From: JBDHXE01 sp035445085
GTDB lineage: Bacteria; Bacteroidota; Ignavibacteria; Kapaibacteriales; UBA2268
Assembly: GCA_035445085.1 (NCBI GenBank)
Contig: DAOMQA010000002.1
Coordinates: forward strand, 124,001 to 188,000
Reading direction: 5' to 3'
DNA: 64,000 nt
The notes beneath the pieces are model-generated. The model saw nothing but the letters and a program-made list of their open reading frames with translations, was not told where the DNA came from and searched no databases. Within the stretch, counting starts at the first letter, position 1; each line of letters begins with the position of its first letter. Of this stretch, positions 1 to 9,368 are shown one piece after another. A program made the position numbers and the translations under genes.

Positions 1-236
1 TCTCTTTCTTGTCTTTCCATTTTATATTTAATTCTATTTTCTAAATTGCCCAAAATATTATATGCCTCATTTATTAAAGTAAATTTTACTAAGGCTAATT
101 CATTTCCGACATTTCTATCTGGATGATATTTCTTAGCCATTTTTAAATAAGCCTTCCTGACATCATCAGAAGATGATGTCTCATCAATACCCAGTACTTT
201 GTAATAATCAATTATCTTTTTATTCACTCTTGACAT
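1..236 (-). CDS. DnaJ-like J-domain protein (3' end beyond window)
   Basis: The first 78 residues are visible and the rest lies outside the window. They form a J domain: an IDYYKVLGID start of helix I, helix II with RKAYLKMAKKYHPDR containing the HPD tripeptide that stimulates DnaK-type ATPases, then helix III with FTLINEAYNILGN. The ATG start is at 236-234. Without the C-terminal part I cannot tell canonical DnaJ (Gly/Phe and zinc-finger regions) from a short J-domain co-chaperone. The slightly irregular N-terminus (MSRVNKKIID) hints at the latter. It reads leftward, downstream of a candidate structured RNA and gmhA. Confidence 0.8.
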   Translation of the reverse strand, partial: MSRVNKKIIDYYKVLGIDETSSSDDVRKAYLKMAKKYHPDRNVGNELALVKFTLINEAYNILGNLENRIKYKMERQER

Positions 237-249
237 TAGAATATTTTCT

Positions 250-415
250 TGCCTTACCCTATAATTTTTAATACTTTGTAGATAGAGGACATTATTGGCA
301 AGAATGTCCCCTGAAAACCCGCTCCCAATCTTGCATTTGAGAGCCACCTCCATAAATCGCTTTTAAAGGACTTTTTTTAGCTTAGCCATACATCGATATA
401 GCCTCTTTTTTTTAA
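250..415 (-). ncRNA. candidate structured RNA upstream of the J-domain gene
   Basis: This gap between gmhA and the J-domain gene holds three hairpins. The arms are 284-293/303-312 (10 bp), 321-326/339-344 (6 bp) and 385-390/397-402 (6 bp). In each, one pair is G-U if the minus strand is transcribed but an A-C mismatch on the plus strand, so the fold favours a leftward RNA. It could be a separate small RNA or the 5' leader of the J-domain gene. I looked for SRP RNA, tmRNA and RNase P signatures and saw none; 6S RNA is not excluded. The ends are approximate. Confidence 0.4.
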
Positions 416-422
416 GGTATCC

Positions 423-1028
423 CTAATTTTTATTTAATACATATTCAGGAAATAATATTTCCTCTATCATCTCGCACCATATATGCCCAACTAAAATATG
501 CGACTCTTGCACACGTGCCGTAATACTACTTGGAACAATTACATTAGCATCGCACATTGTAGCAACTTTGCCTCCGCCGTTACCAAGCAAGCCTATAACT
601 AATACGTTTTGTTTTTTGGCTTGCTCGACTGCTCTAATTATATTTTCAGAATTTCCGCTTGTAGTAATAGCAACTAATACGTCTCCATCTCTACCTATTG
701 CTTCAACGCTTCTTGCAAACACGTTATCAAAACCTATATCATTTCCGCCTGCTGTAATTATTGAAGTATCCACTGTTAAGGCTATTGCTGCTAACGCTGG
801 TCTATTAATAGAAGACCTTAATCTCACAACTAATTCTGCTGCTAAATGTTGGCAGTCTGCTGCCGAACCACCATTCCCGCAGAACATTATTTTATTTCGT
901 TTGAATAGTTGAGCCGCTAATATATTGCCACAAGTCTCTATCTCGCTTTTGCATTCGTCTAATAATCTCTTTTTAACATCAATAGATTGATGTATAGATG
1001 TTTCAATAAGTTCATCGAATTTCTTCAT
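423..1028 (-). CDS. gmhA: phosphoheptose isomerase (sedoheptulose 7-phosphate isomerase)
   Basis: Cytosolic SIS-domain enzyme converting sedoheptulose 7-phosphate to D-glycero-D-manno-heptose 7-phosphate, the first step toward the heptose of the LPS core. The 201-residue length is normal. The phosphate-binding CGNGGSAADCQH stretch (50-61) and the TTSGNSENI loop (122-130) are intact. The metal and catalytic positions known from E. coli GmhA are present as His61, Glu65, Gln174 and His182. It starts with ATG and sits 15 bases downstream of engB, so the two are probably co-transcribed. No other heptose gene is nearby. Confidence 0.93.
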   Translation of the reverse strand: MKKFDELIETSIHQSIDVKKRLLDECKSEIETCGNILAAQLFKRNKIMFCGNGGSAADCQHLAAELVVRLRSSINRPALAAIALTVDTSIITAGGNDIGFDNVFARSVEAIGRDGDVLVAITTSGNSENIIRAVEQAKKQNVLVIGLLGNGGGKVATMCDANVIVPSSITARVQESHILVGHIWCEMIEEILFPEYVLNKN

Positions 1029-1043
1029 TATACTAATATATTC

Positions 1044-1631
1044 CTAATTTATATTTTTTTTAATTATTGCTAATAATTCGTCTCTTCCTTGATTGGTCTT
1101 AGCAGAATAAGCTATTACGTCTACGGCGTTTTTACATTCCGACACTAATGTTTTTAACTGTTTTGTTCTTTCTTCTAGTAATTTTTTATTAATTTTATCA
1201 ACTTTTGTTAAAATAATTAGAAATTTTTTATCATTATGTTCATACCACTCAATTAAAGCTAAATCTGTATCAGTTGGGTCGTGCCGCGAATCGACCAATG
1301 CACATATTAGTTTTAAATTTTGACGCTTTTCTAAATATTCAAAATTTAATTTCCTCCATACTTCGCGTTGCTCCTTGCTTACCGAAGCAAAGCCAAAACC
1401 TGGCAAGTCTGCGCAAGTCCATTTGTTTTCTACACTAAAAAAATTAATCAACTTAGTTTTGCCCGGTGTAGAACTTACAAGAGCTAAATTTCTTCTTAGT
1501 ATGATACTATTAATTAAAGAAGATTTGCCTACATTTGAACGCCCTGAAAAAGCAACTTCCGGTAGGTTTAGGTTTGGAAATTGCTCATATTTAGCCGCAC
1601 TTTTTACAAACTCTGCATTTAATTGTTTCAT
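1044..1631 (-). CDS. engB: ribosome biogenesis GTP-binding protein EngB (YihA/YsxC)
   Basis: Small TRAFAC GTPase needed for assembly of the large ribosomal subunit. G1 is GRSNVGKS (30-37), the TPGKT switch I region lies at 55-59, G3 is DLPG (75-78) in the family-typical DLPGFG, G4 is TKVD (142-145) and G5 is SAK (176-178). The 195-residue length is usual. The product is cytosolic with no transmembrane segment. It is probably the first gene of a leftward unit with gmhA; the divergent CoA-binding gene begins about 200 bases away across an AT-rich gap that should carry both promoters. Confidence 0.95.
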   Translation of the reverse strand: MKQLNAEFVKSAAKYEQFPNLNLPEVAFSGRSNVGKSSLINSIILRRNLALVSSTPGKTKLINFFSVENKWTCADLPGFGFASVSKEQREVWRKLNFEYLEKRQNLKLICALVDSRHDPTDTDLALIEWYEHNDKKFLIILTKVDKINKKLLEERTKQLKTLVSECKNAVDVIAYSAKTNQGRDELLAIIKKNIN

Positions 1632-1828
1632 TTTCTATCCATTTTAATCTGATTAAAACGAATAAACCCTATTTTAATCGTAATTTTCTATTTTCCCCAA
1701 TACTTTAAATACTTTAAAGTCTAATTATATAAAAATTATTTTTTACAATATTACGCCTATTACGTATTCTCCAAATGTATATTTATACACCTTGTTATAT
1801 TAATAATTATTCTTTGAGAGGATAACGT

Positions 1829-2233
1829 ATGAATTATAAAGATATATTCGATAAATATAAAAATATTGCTGTTGTCGGTATGAGTAATAAACCTGGCAAG
1901 GCAGCTCATAACGTTCCTATGTTTATGCATGAACATAATTACAATGTAATTCCAGTTAATCCTTTATATGCCAATATAAAGGGACTACATTGTTATAAAA
2001 GTTTAACAGAAATTCCATATAATATAGATATAATTAATGTTTTTCGCCCTTCTGCTGATGCAGAAATAGTAGTGCAAGATGCTATACAACGGTTCCAACA
2101 AAAGGGAGATATTAAAGTTATCTGGCTACAAGAGGGAATATTTAGTATGAATGGCAAGAAACTTGCTGAGGAAAATGGAGTAATTTATATTGAGAATGTA
2201 TGTATGTATAAAGCATACGTAGCGAATCTATAA
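1829..2233 (+). CDS. CoA-binding domain protein (YccU-like)
   Basis: A 134-residue single-domain protein of the CoA-binding (Rossmann-like) family related to the N-terminal part of succinyl-CoA ligase alpha subunits. The nucleotide-binding turn GMSNKPGKAAHNVP (17-30) and the following VIPVNP strand are conserved, as is WLQEGI near residue 100 and an N-V-C-M-Y-K ending. It is well led by GAGAGGA eight bases before the ATG. The biochemical role of this stand-alone family is not established. It appears monocistronic and is followed by a T-rich stretch. Confidence 0.8.
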   Translation: MNYKDIFDKYKNIAVVGMSNKPGKAAHNVPMFMHEHNYNVIPVNPLYANIKGLHCYKSLTEIPYNIDIINVFRPSADAEIVVQDAIQRFQQKGDIKVIWLQEGIFSMNGKKLAEENGVIYIENVCMYKAYVANL

Positions 2234-2386
2234 TTTTTTTTTTGTTTATAATATTATTACTTTTGTCTTTTAATTTATAACAAGTGATGAGGAATACTAT
2301 CGATTTAGTTCTGCTACTATTTTTAAATAAGTTCATTGTTGATTTTTTGATTTGTTTACAATTTTATAGTTAAAGATAAGTAAAGA

Positions 2387-5300
2387 TTGCGTAGCAGTAT
2401 TAAATATATAATATTTACCTTCATACTTTTGATTGGTTTTACTACCAACTCAAAGTCTTCTGTATATATTAACCCCATACTGCATACAAATTATAATAAT
2501 AACTTTTATATAAACTCATATATTAGTTCTCTATTATTGTATAATGAGTTATTGCTTGTTAATTTATATTTTATGCCCTTATCTACTCCATTAGATAGCA
2601 TTATTAGCACTGATAGTACAGTAATAAATCACTTTAAGAAACCACAAATATTACCAAGACCACGTATTCAGCGAACTCCTTATTTTGGTAGTAACTACTC
2701 TAAACCATTAATAGAAGACCCAAAAGCAATAACAACCACAAAGAAATTTGATTCTACAAATACTTTGGTTACCACGGTAGAACAATTCGATTCTACAGAT
2801 ATAGGCTACCCTTTAACTTTTTCTCTTAAAGACTATACTAAATATAGACGCTCGCAGATTAGGCAACAAATTTGGGATTCTCTTCTTACTAGATATGATT
2901 TGAAAATGGCTTTATCTCAAGGGGATTTAGCACGATTAATGGGGCAAGCTACAGGACTAACAATTCCTATTCCTCCAAATCCAGTAATGAGTATTTTTGG
3001 CAAACCCGAAATAGCAATAACTGTAAGTGGAGAAGTTAATATTAGAATAGGGTGGAGATTTGATACTCAGAATTTAGGTACGGTATCTCAATTCGGGCAA
3101 AATCAATCTAGCCCAATGTTCGACCAAGATATTAGGTTAAATGTTAATGCTCGTATAGGTGACAAATTAAAATTAGGCACAGATTGGAACACAAGACGTA
3201 CTTTCGATATGGACAATAAATTTAAAATTGGCTACGAAGGCTACGATGATGATATTATAAAGTTGGTAGAAGTTGGAAATGTTAATTTGCCTTTACCTAC
3301 AAGTTTAATTAGAGGTGGAGAAACACTTTTTGGCGTAAGAGCCGATATGCAATTCGGTCCTTTGTTCTTGAAAACTTTATTTTCACAAAAAAGAGGCGAA
3401 ACAAAGTTTGTAGACGCCCAGGGCGGAGTTAGCAAGCAATACTTCTCTATTCGTGCTTATGATTATGCAAGAAATAATTTTTTCTTAGATACAGCATACC
3501 AATGGGTATACGACAAGTATTTTGAAAATAGCACGCCAGTAATTCCTATCCAAGCTGATAGCTTGCGTATAAAACAAATCGAAGTATGGGAATCAACTAA
3601 TGATATTAGAGAAGGCGTATCTATTGCTGGTACTTCTATTGCTATTGCGGACTTACCTTCAATAATCGCACAGCAAGGACAAAAATACCATGATTCTATT
3701 AAGACTATGCCAATTAAAACAGGCGAAGTAGAACGTGGTAACTTCTTAAAATTAGATTCTGGAAGATATAAGATTGATTATAATTTAGGCACTTTATCTA
3801 TACGCAATCTAAGACAAGATAGATATTATGCAGTGTCGTACAGAACTGAAGGTCCCACTACCGCTCCAGAAGATGATAGATATTATGGAACTCTCACAGA
3901 TTTTACAAGCGAAAAAGATACATTAATACTAAAGTTAATATATAGACCCAATATGCAGCCGGGCTTTCGCTCTCTGTGGAAAAGGCAAATGAAAAATATT
4001 TATGAGCTCAATGCTAGTAATGTAAATATTCAAGATACAAAAATAAATATTTGGTATATTAACAAATCGAACGATTCTACAGACATTTTAGAAGGTGCTC
4101 CTGATAAATTAGTAACTATTTTTGGAGTAGACCAAGTAAATAATAGTACTGGAGCGCCTCCTCCAGACGGTTTGTTTGATTTAAGACCACCATTTTTCGA
4201 TCCTACTTATGGAACAATTACTTTTCCAAGCAGTAGACCATTTGACTCTCTTTTAGTCCGATACTTTAGCAAGCCAGAAATTGGCAACCCTGATTTAGCC
4301 CAATTATATACTTATAGTGATATATATGATACTACTTATGATGTAGCACGACTAAATACAGCGAGAGATAGGTTTGTAATTTCAGGTGAAGTGTCGGGAC
4401 GTGCTTCAAATAGAATAAATTTGAATGCTTTTAATTTAGCTCCGGGTAGTGTTAAAGTAACTTTAGATGGAGTTCAATTAATTGAAAACCAAGACTTTAT
4501 TGTTGATTATTTTGCGGGCACCTTAACTTTAAGAAATCAAAGAGCAACTCTACCAAATGCTAATCTAAAAATTGAATATGAACAAAGAGATATATTTAAT
4601 ATATCTACCAGAACATTAGCTGGTATTAGAGGAGATTTCCAATTATATAAATCTAGGTCTGCCTTAGCAAATCTTGGTTTTACGATGATGTACTATGACC
4701 AGTCTGCTGTAGTTGATAGAGTGCGATTAGGCGAGGAGCCTGTTTCAAATTCGATGGTAGGTTTAGATGGTTCATTTGATTGGAAAGCAAATTGGATAAC
4801 TGAAGCCTTAGATTATTTACCATTCTTCGATACAAAGACCCCTTCAAATATTAACTTTAAGGGTGAATGGGCAATGATTTTGCCGACTCCAAATAAACGT
4901 GAATCAGAAATTGCATCGGATAATAGTGAGCCCGTAGTATTCGTTGATGATTTTGAAGGCGCTCAAAGATTTATCCCTATGGGCACAACGCCAAGCCAAT
5001 GGCAACACTCATCTCAACCCGTCGATTCTACATATTGGACGAATGATAACATAGCTTCTTTGTATAGAGGTAAAATGTATTGGTATCAATATTTTATTCC
5101 TAACATTCCGATTAGAGATGTCTACCCTAATAATAGCTCTTATGTACAAGGTAGAAATTATTTGAATGTTTTAAACATTACTTTCGACCCATATAAAAGA
5201 GGTATATATAATAAAAACCCAGAATTTTTAGACGAAAAAAATGGGCAACACTACGATAAAAACAATAAATATACTGATAGAGACACCGTAAAACCTCGTG

Positions 5301-8300
5301 TTTGGGGAGGTATGCAAAGATTACTTTCATCTTTTAATACAAATTTTGATACTGAAAATATTGAGTATATTGAAATCATGATGAGAGTCGATGCTTTTGA
5401 GCCCGGCAAATCTAAAATGTATATTGACTTTGGGCAAATAAGTGAAGATATAATTCCAGATAAAAAGCTAAATACTGAAGATGGCATAACTACAGACAAT
5501 CCACGTCCCAACGGAATAATTGACGCAGGTGAAGATATTGGTATTGATGCTTTAGATAAAGCTGGCGAAAAAACGGCATACCCATTTCCACTTAATGAAG
5601 AAGATGACCCCGCAAGAGATGATTATGCTTTTGACTTCAATAAAAACAATGTTGATCAAAAAATGACTGATTTTGAACAATATAATAATTTTGAAAATAA
5701 CTCAAAGTTTGCCGAAATCGGTCAATTCCCAGACCAGGAAATTTTAAACTTAAACAACGGTCAAACAATTTCTTTAGATAATAGTTATTTTACGTATGAA
5801 GTAAATTTATCTCAATCCCCTGACGATGCTTCAAAAAACCCTCAAATAGTGGGTGGCAACCCAGAACGTGGTTGGATGCTTTATCGCATACCTATCAGAA
5901 AGCCTAAAAGCATAGTGGGTAACCCCTTATTTTCGAATATTCAATATGTAAGAATTAGGCTACAAGGTGGTTATACCGAATTGTCTATAGAGAGCTGGAA
6001 GTTAGTTGGCTCGCAATGGCAAAGAGTTAGCAATTTACAACCAAATGTAAATCCAAATGATAGTGTTCTTTCCGTATCATTTGTGAATTTGTGGGAGAAT
6101 AGTGGTCCTCCAGATTTTTATACTATGCCTCCGGGAGTTAATCCACCAAGGCAATTAAATAACCCAGACCCAAGCCAAGACGTTAGGTTAAATGAGCAGT
6201 CTTTATCTGTAGGAGTAAAGAACTTAAGGTTTGGCGACGAAAGAATGACTACAAGAATATTTAGACCATTAGATCTATTCTATTATAAGAAATTAAAATT
6301 CTTCTTTCACGGCGATGCCGCAATGCCTGATAATTTAGTCCCGGGTGCTGTACCAAAGGCTTACGCCTTTATGAGGTTTGGTATCGATTCATCTAATTAT
6401 TATGAATATAGAGTACCATTATTAAGCGGTTGGCAAGATATAGAAGTTTTAATGAGTGATTTGACTGCCATAAAAGAGAAAAGAGATTCCTTGCGTACTT
6501 TTGATAGACAGACGTTCCCAGTTCCGAACAACCCGAATGCAGTATTTGCTATAAAGGGTAATCCAATTTTAACGCGTGTTCAATTTTTTGGTTTAGGTAT
6601 TATTAACCCCGCAGAAAGATTCCCGAATGACCTAACGACAAATATGTGGGTAGATGAATTACGGCTTATTAGTCCTGAAGAATCTAAAGATTGGGCAGGA
6701 TTAGGAGCGTTAAGTATAAACTTAGCAGACTTAGCTACAATTAATGCTAATTTTCAACATACTCAACCAAACTTCCATCAGTTAGAAGAGCGCTTTGGCA
6801 AAAGGGCAACTTCTTCTAATTGGGCTTTTACTATAACGGGAAATTTAGAAAAGTTTGCCCCTCCATCATTTAAAGCAATGAAAATACCTATTACCTATAC
6901 ACATAGTGAAATAGGAGAGACACCTCAATATGTTGCCAATAATGATATAAACTTGAATGCAGCAGCGTCGGCAGCTTATAACCAAGCAATAAAAAATGGG
7001 CAGTCTCCAACAGAAGCAGCTATAGCGAGGGATAATATAATAAGTCGCTCCCAATCATTAAAAGTGCAAGATAGCTGGGCAATAACTGGATTTAAATTTG
7101 GCATTCCTATTAACCATTGGATAGTCAATGAAACATTAAACAAAATATTGCTAACTTATGCTTACGCACAGGAAGCAGAAAGAACACCTATTTATAAGGA
7201 ACGATTTAATTGGCAATGGCGATTAGGCTTTCAATATGGAGTAAGCATCCCTGAATTAATTGCCTTTAATCCTTTATTTTTTGTAGAAGGACTTCCTATT
7301 ATAGGTAATTATTCCAAATGGAAACTAAATCTATTGCCTACTAGCTTTAATGCAACTATTAATATGAATAGGAGAAGGCAAACCGAACAATCTAGATTCT
7401 TAGATTTTCCTTCCCCAGTACTAAGAGATTTCTCTGCCCAACGCGCATACAACTTAAGCTGGAAATTATCTGAAGGGGGCTTATTAAGCCCAACGATAGA
7501 TTATACGGTATCTACTAATAGTACTTTAGTTGGAATGGAGATAGACGAATATGGCAGACAAAGAACAGGAGCAGAAATATCTCAAAGAATGTTATTCCAT
7601 GATGGACAAGTAGTAGACTTTGGTCAAAATAACTTACACACACAAACCGTATCCATTAATTTTAAACCAAATCTTCCAGATATATTTAGTATAAATAAAT
7701 ATTTTGATATAACTGGTTCTTTCAATACTACTTATAATTGGTCTGACCCAATGCAAACAAAGCAAGAAATAAAAGATATTGTTAAAAATGTTAGTTTTAA
7801 TAATGCAATTCGCTTTAATATGGGCTTTAGATTAAAATCTTTAGGTGAATTATGGTTTGGCACTCCTGCCAATACTGGAGGTGGTCTTAGAAGATTCCAA
7901 GATACTACTAAAAAGGCAGATGGTAACGCTGGTGGTGGACTATCGCTTCCATTAGAATTATTAAAACTCATAGTATTTGATTGGGAAAAAATAGACTTTA
8001 CATTTAGTCAAACAAACAATTCAAATAATCCGGGCGTTTTTGGAGGCACGGGCATGCATAATTTCTGGACAGCTGGTTCAGAAATCAGTCAGGGCCCAAG
8101 TTTTGCTTACCAAATGGGGCTAATTGACTACCCGCATGGTGGCTTCAATTTAGTAAGCTCTAACGCATTCCCATTCTTTGGATTCCAAACTACCCCAGGG
8201 CTAAGACCGGCCAATGCACGTTTACAAGATAACTTTAGGCAACAGACAACTTTAGAAATTCGTACATCAAGACCTTTGTGGACAGGCGCTAGATTAGATG

Positions 8301-9307
8301 TTAATTGGAAGACAGAAATGGGCTATAACCGTAATCAAACAGTTGTAACCGATGCCTTTGGAAATCAGACATTTATTAATATAATAGGAACCGAATCATT
8401 TAATAGAACATTCCTTACTTTTCCTTCATTCTTCGGTATAAATATCTTCAGTAATAATATGGAAGGTGTTATTGCTACGTACAACGGCAAAAAAGCTATA
8501 ATTGATGATGATTTTAATAATGGACGTATTACTGAAATGCAGAAAAATCAGCGTTATAAAGAGGCTTTAAGCTCTTCGTTTTATGAAGCCTTGGAAGCCT
8601 TTTCGTTTACTGGTGGTAGTGCTGGTCGCTTTTTGCCAGCAATGAATTGGGCAATACGATGGGAAGGTTTAGAAAAGTTTGAATTATGGAAAGACTACGT
8701 CAAGAGAATGACTTTTGACCACCAATATACATCTACATATCAAGAGAATGCGCAATTAACTGATAATGGTAAGGCTATTCAAACCCAGACGGTCCAATAC
8801 GGCTTTCAACCACTTTTAGGACTTAATGCGTCTTTTGATGAAGAAAAGTTTGATGGACTTCTAACAGCTACATTACGTTGGTCATATACTAATTCGTTCC
8901 AAATCAATGCGGCAGCTCCATCTACTGTAAACTCTCAGTCGACGAATGAAATTACAGCTCAAGGTAGTTATACTATGCGCGGCTTTGAATTTCCTTTATT
9001 TGGTATCAACTTAAAAAATGATTTTGAACTAAGCTTTTTATTTACTTACAAATCTAATGGAAGAACGACTTTTGACGTTACTAAAAAGCCCGAAGATTAT
9101 ACAGGCGATAAAAAGACTGGCGAAGTTTTAGATGGCAACACTCAAATCATCATTGAACCACGTGCACGCTATTCATTGAGTAGTAGACTTACAGCTTCAT
9201 TCTTTACAAGATATGAGGGGACTTTCACTGAAGGAGCAGCAAGACCAGGTTTTCACACCTTCCAAGTTGGGTTTGATTTAAGACTATCAATAGCAGGTGG
9301 TCGTTAA
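2387..9307 (+). CDS. sprA: T9SS outer-membrane translocon SprA
   Basis: The 2306 residues match the size of SprA (about 2400 in Flavobacterium), the giant beta-barrel through which T9SS cargo crosses the outer membrane. A hydrophobic signal segment occupies about 7-20. The middle carries the family hallmark VVFVDDFEGAQRFIPM (about 850-865) and the C-terminus is a run of amphipathic strands ending in a barrel-type LRLSIAGGR. The start is a TTG immediately after an in-frame TAA (2381-2383). The next ATG is at residue 63 and would remove the signal peptide, so TTG is the likely start. It is followed 61 bases later by glmS on the same strand. Confidence 0.93.
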   Translation: MRSSIKYIIFTFILLIGFTTNSKSSVYINPILHTNYNNNFYINSYISSLLLYNELLLVNLYFMPLSTPLDSIISTDSTVINHFKKPQILPRPRIQRTPYFGSNYSKPLIEDPKAITTTKKFDSTNTLVTTVEQFDSTDIGYPLTFSLKDYTKYRRSQIRQQIWDSLLTRYDLKMALSQGDLARLMGQATGLTIPIPPNPVMSIFGKPEIAITVSGEVNIRIGWRFDTQNLGTVSQFGQNQSSPMFDQDIRLNVNARIGDKLKLGTDWNTRRTFDMDNKFKIGYEGYDDDIIKLVEVGNVNLPLPTSLIRGGETLFGVRADMQFGPLFLKTLFSQKRGETKFVDAQGGVSKQYFSIRAYDYARNNFFLDTAYQWVYDKYFENSTPVIPIQADSLRIKQIEVWESTNDIREGVSIAGTSIAIADLPSIIAQQGQKYHDSIKTMPIKTGEVERGNFLKLDSGRYKIDYNLGTLSIRNLRQDRYYAVSYRTEGPTTAPEDDRYYGTLTDFTSEKDTLILKLIYRPNMQPGFRSLWKRQMKNIYELNASNVNIQDTKINIWYINKSNDSTDILEGAPDKLVTIFGVDQVNNSTGAPPPDGLFDLRPPFFDPTYGTITFPSSRPFDSLLVRYFSKPEIGNPDLAQLYTYSDIYDTTYDVARLNTARDRFVISGEVSGRASNRINLNAFNLAPGSVKVTLDGVQLIENQDFIVDYFAGTLTLRNQRATLPNANLKIEYEQRDIFNISTRTLAGIRGDFQLYKSRSALANLGFTMMYYDQSAVVDRVRLGEEPVSNSMVGLDGSFDWKANWITEALDYLPFFDTKTPSNINFKGEWAMILPTPNKRESEIASDNSEPVVFVDDFEGAQRFIPMGTTPSQWQHSSQPVDSTYWTNDNIASLYRGKMYWYQYFIPNIPIRDVYPNNSSYVQGRNYLNVLNITFDPYKRGIYNKNPEFLDEKNGQHYDKNNKYTDRDTVKPRVWGGMQRLLSSFNTNFDTENIEYIEIMMRVDAFEPGKSKMYIDFGQISEDIIPDKKLNTEDGITTDNPRPNGIIDAGEDIGIDALDKAGEKTAYPFPLNEEDDPARDDYAFDFNKNNVDQKMTDFEQYNNFENNSKFAEIGQFPDQEILNLNNGQTISLDNSYFTYEVNLSQSPDDASKNPQIVGGNPERGWMLYRIPIRKPKSIVGNPLFSNIQYVRIRLQGGYTELSIESWKLVGSQWQRVSNLQPNVNPNDSVLSVSFVNLWENSGPPDFYTMPPGVNPPRQLNNPDPSQDVRLNEQSLSVGVKNLRFGDERMTTRIFRPLDLFYYKKLKFFFHGDAAMPDNLVPGAVPKAYAFMRFGIDSSNYYEYRVPLLSGWQDIEVLMSDLTAIKEKRDSLRTFDRQTFPVPNNPNAVFAIKGNPILTRVQFFGLGIINPAERFPNDLTTNMWVDELRLISPEESKDWAGLGALSINLADLATINANFQHTQPNFHQLEERFGKRATSSNWAFTITGNLEKFAPPSFKAMKIPITYTHSEIGETPQYVANNDINLNAAASAAYNQAIKNGQSPTEAAIARDNIISRSQSLKVQDSWAITGFKFGIPINHWIVNETLNKILLTYAYAQEAERTPIYKERFNWQWRLGFQYGVSIPELIAFNPLFFVEGLPIIGNYSKWKLNLLPTSFNATINMNRRRQTEQSRFLDFPSPVLRDFSAQRAYNLSWKLSEGGLLSPTIDYTVSTNSTLVGMEIDEYGRQRTGAEISQRMLFHDGQVVDFGQNNLHTQTVSINFKPNLPDIFSINKYFDITGSFNTTYNWSDPMQTKQEIKDIVKNVSFNNAIRFNMGFRLKSLGELWFGTPANTGGGLRRFQDTTKKADGNAGGGLSLPLELLKLIVFDWEKIDFTFSQTNNSNNPGVFGGTGMHNFWTAGSEISQGPSFAYQMGLIDYPHGGFNLVSSNAFPFFGFQTTPGLRPANARLQDNFRQQTTLEIRTSRPLWTGARLDVNWKTEMGYNRNQTVVTDAFGNQTFINIIGTESFNRTFLTFPSFFGINIFSNNMEGVIATYNGKKAIIDDDFNNGRITEMQKNQRYKEALSSSFYEALEAFSFTGGSAGRFLPAMNWAIRWEGLEKFELWKDYVKRMTFDHQYTSTYQENAQLTDNGKAIQTQTVQYGFQPLLGLNASFDEEKFDGLLTATLRWSYTNSFQINAAAPSTVNSQSTNEITAQGSYTMRGFEFPLFGINLKNDFELSFLFTYKSNGRTTFDVTKKPEDYTGDKKTGEVLDGNTQIIIEPRARYSLSSRLTASFFTRYEGTFTEGAARPGFHTFQVGFDLRLSIAGGR

Positions 9308-9368
9308 TATTATTTATTATATACATTCTATTTAAATAATAATTTATAAATAATAAAAAAGAGATATT

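Noticed and set aside
568..912. 114-codon open frame on the plus strand within gmhA
   Set aside because: It is antisense to a gene with all catalytic residues; no ribosome site and no family features.
9308..9368. Possible glmS ribozyme or riboswitch before glmS
   Set aside because: The gap is only 61 bases and AT-rich with no conserved ribozyme core.
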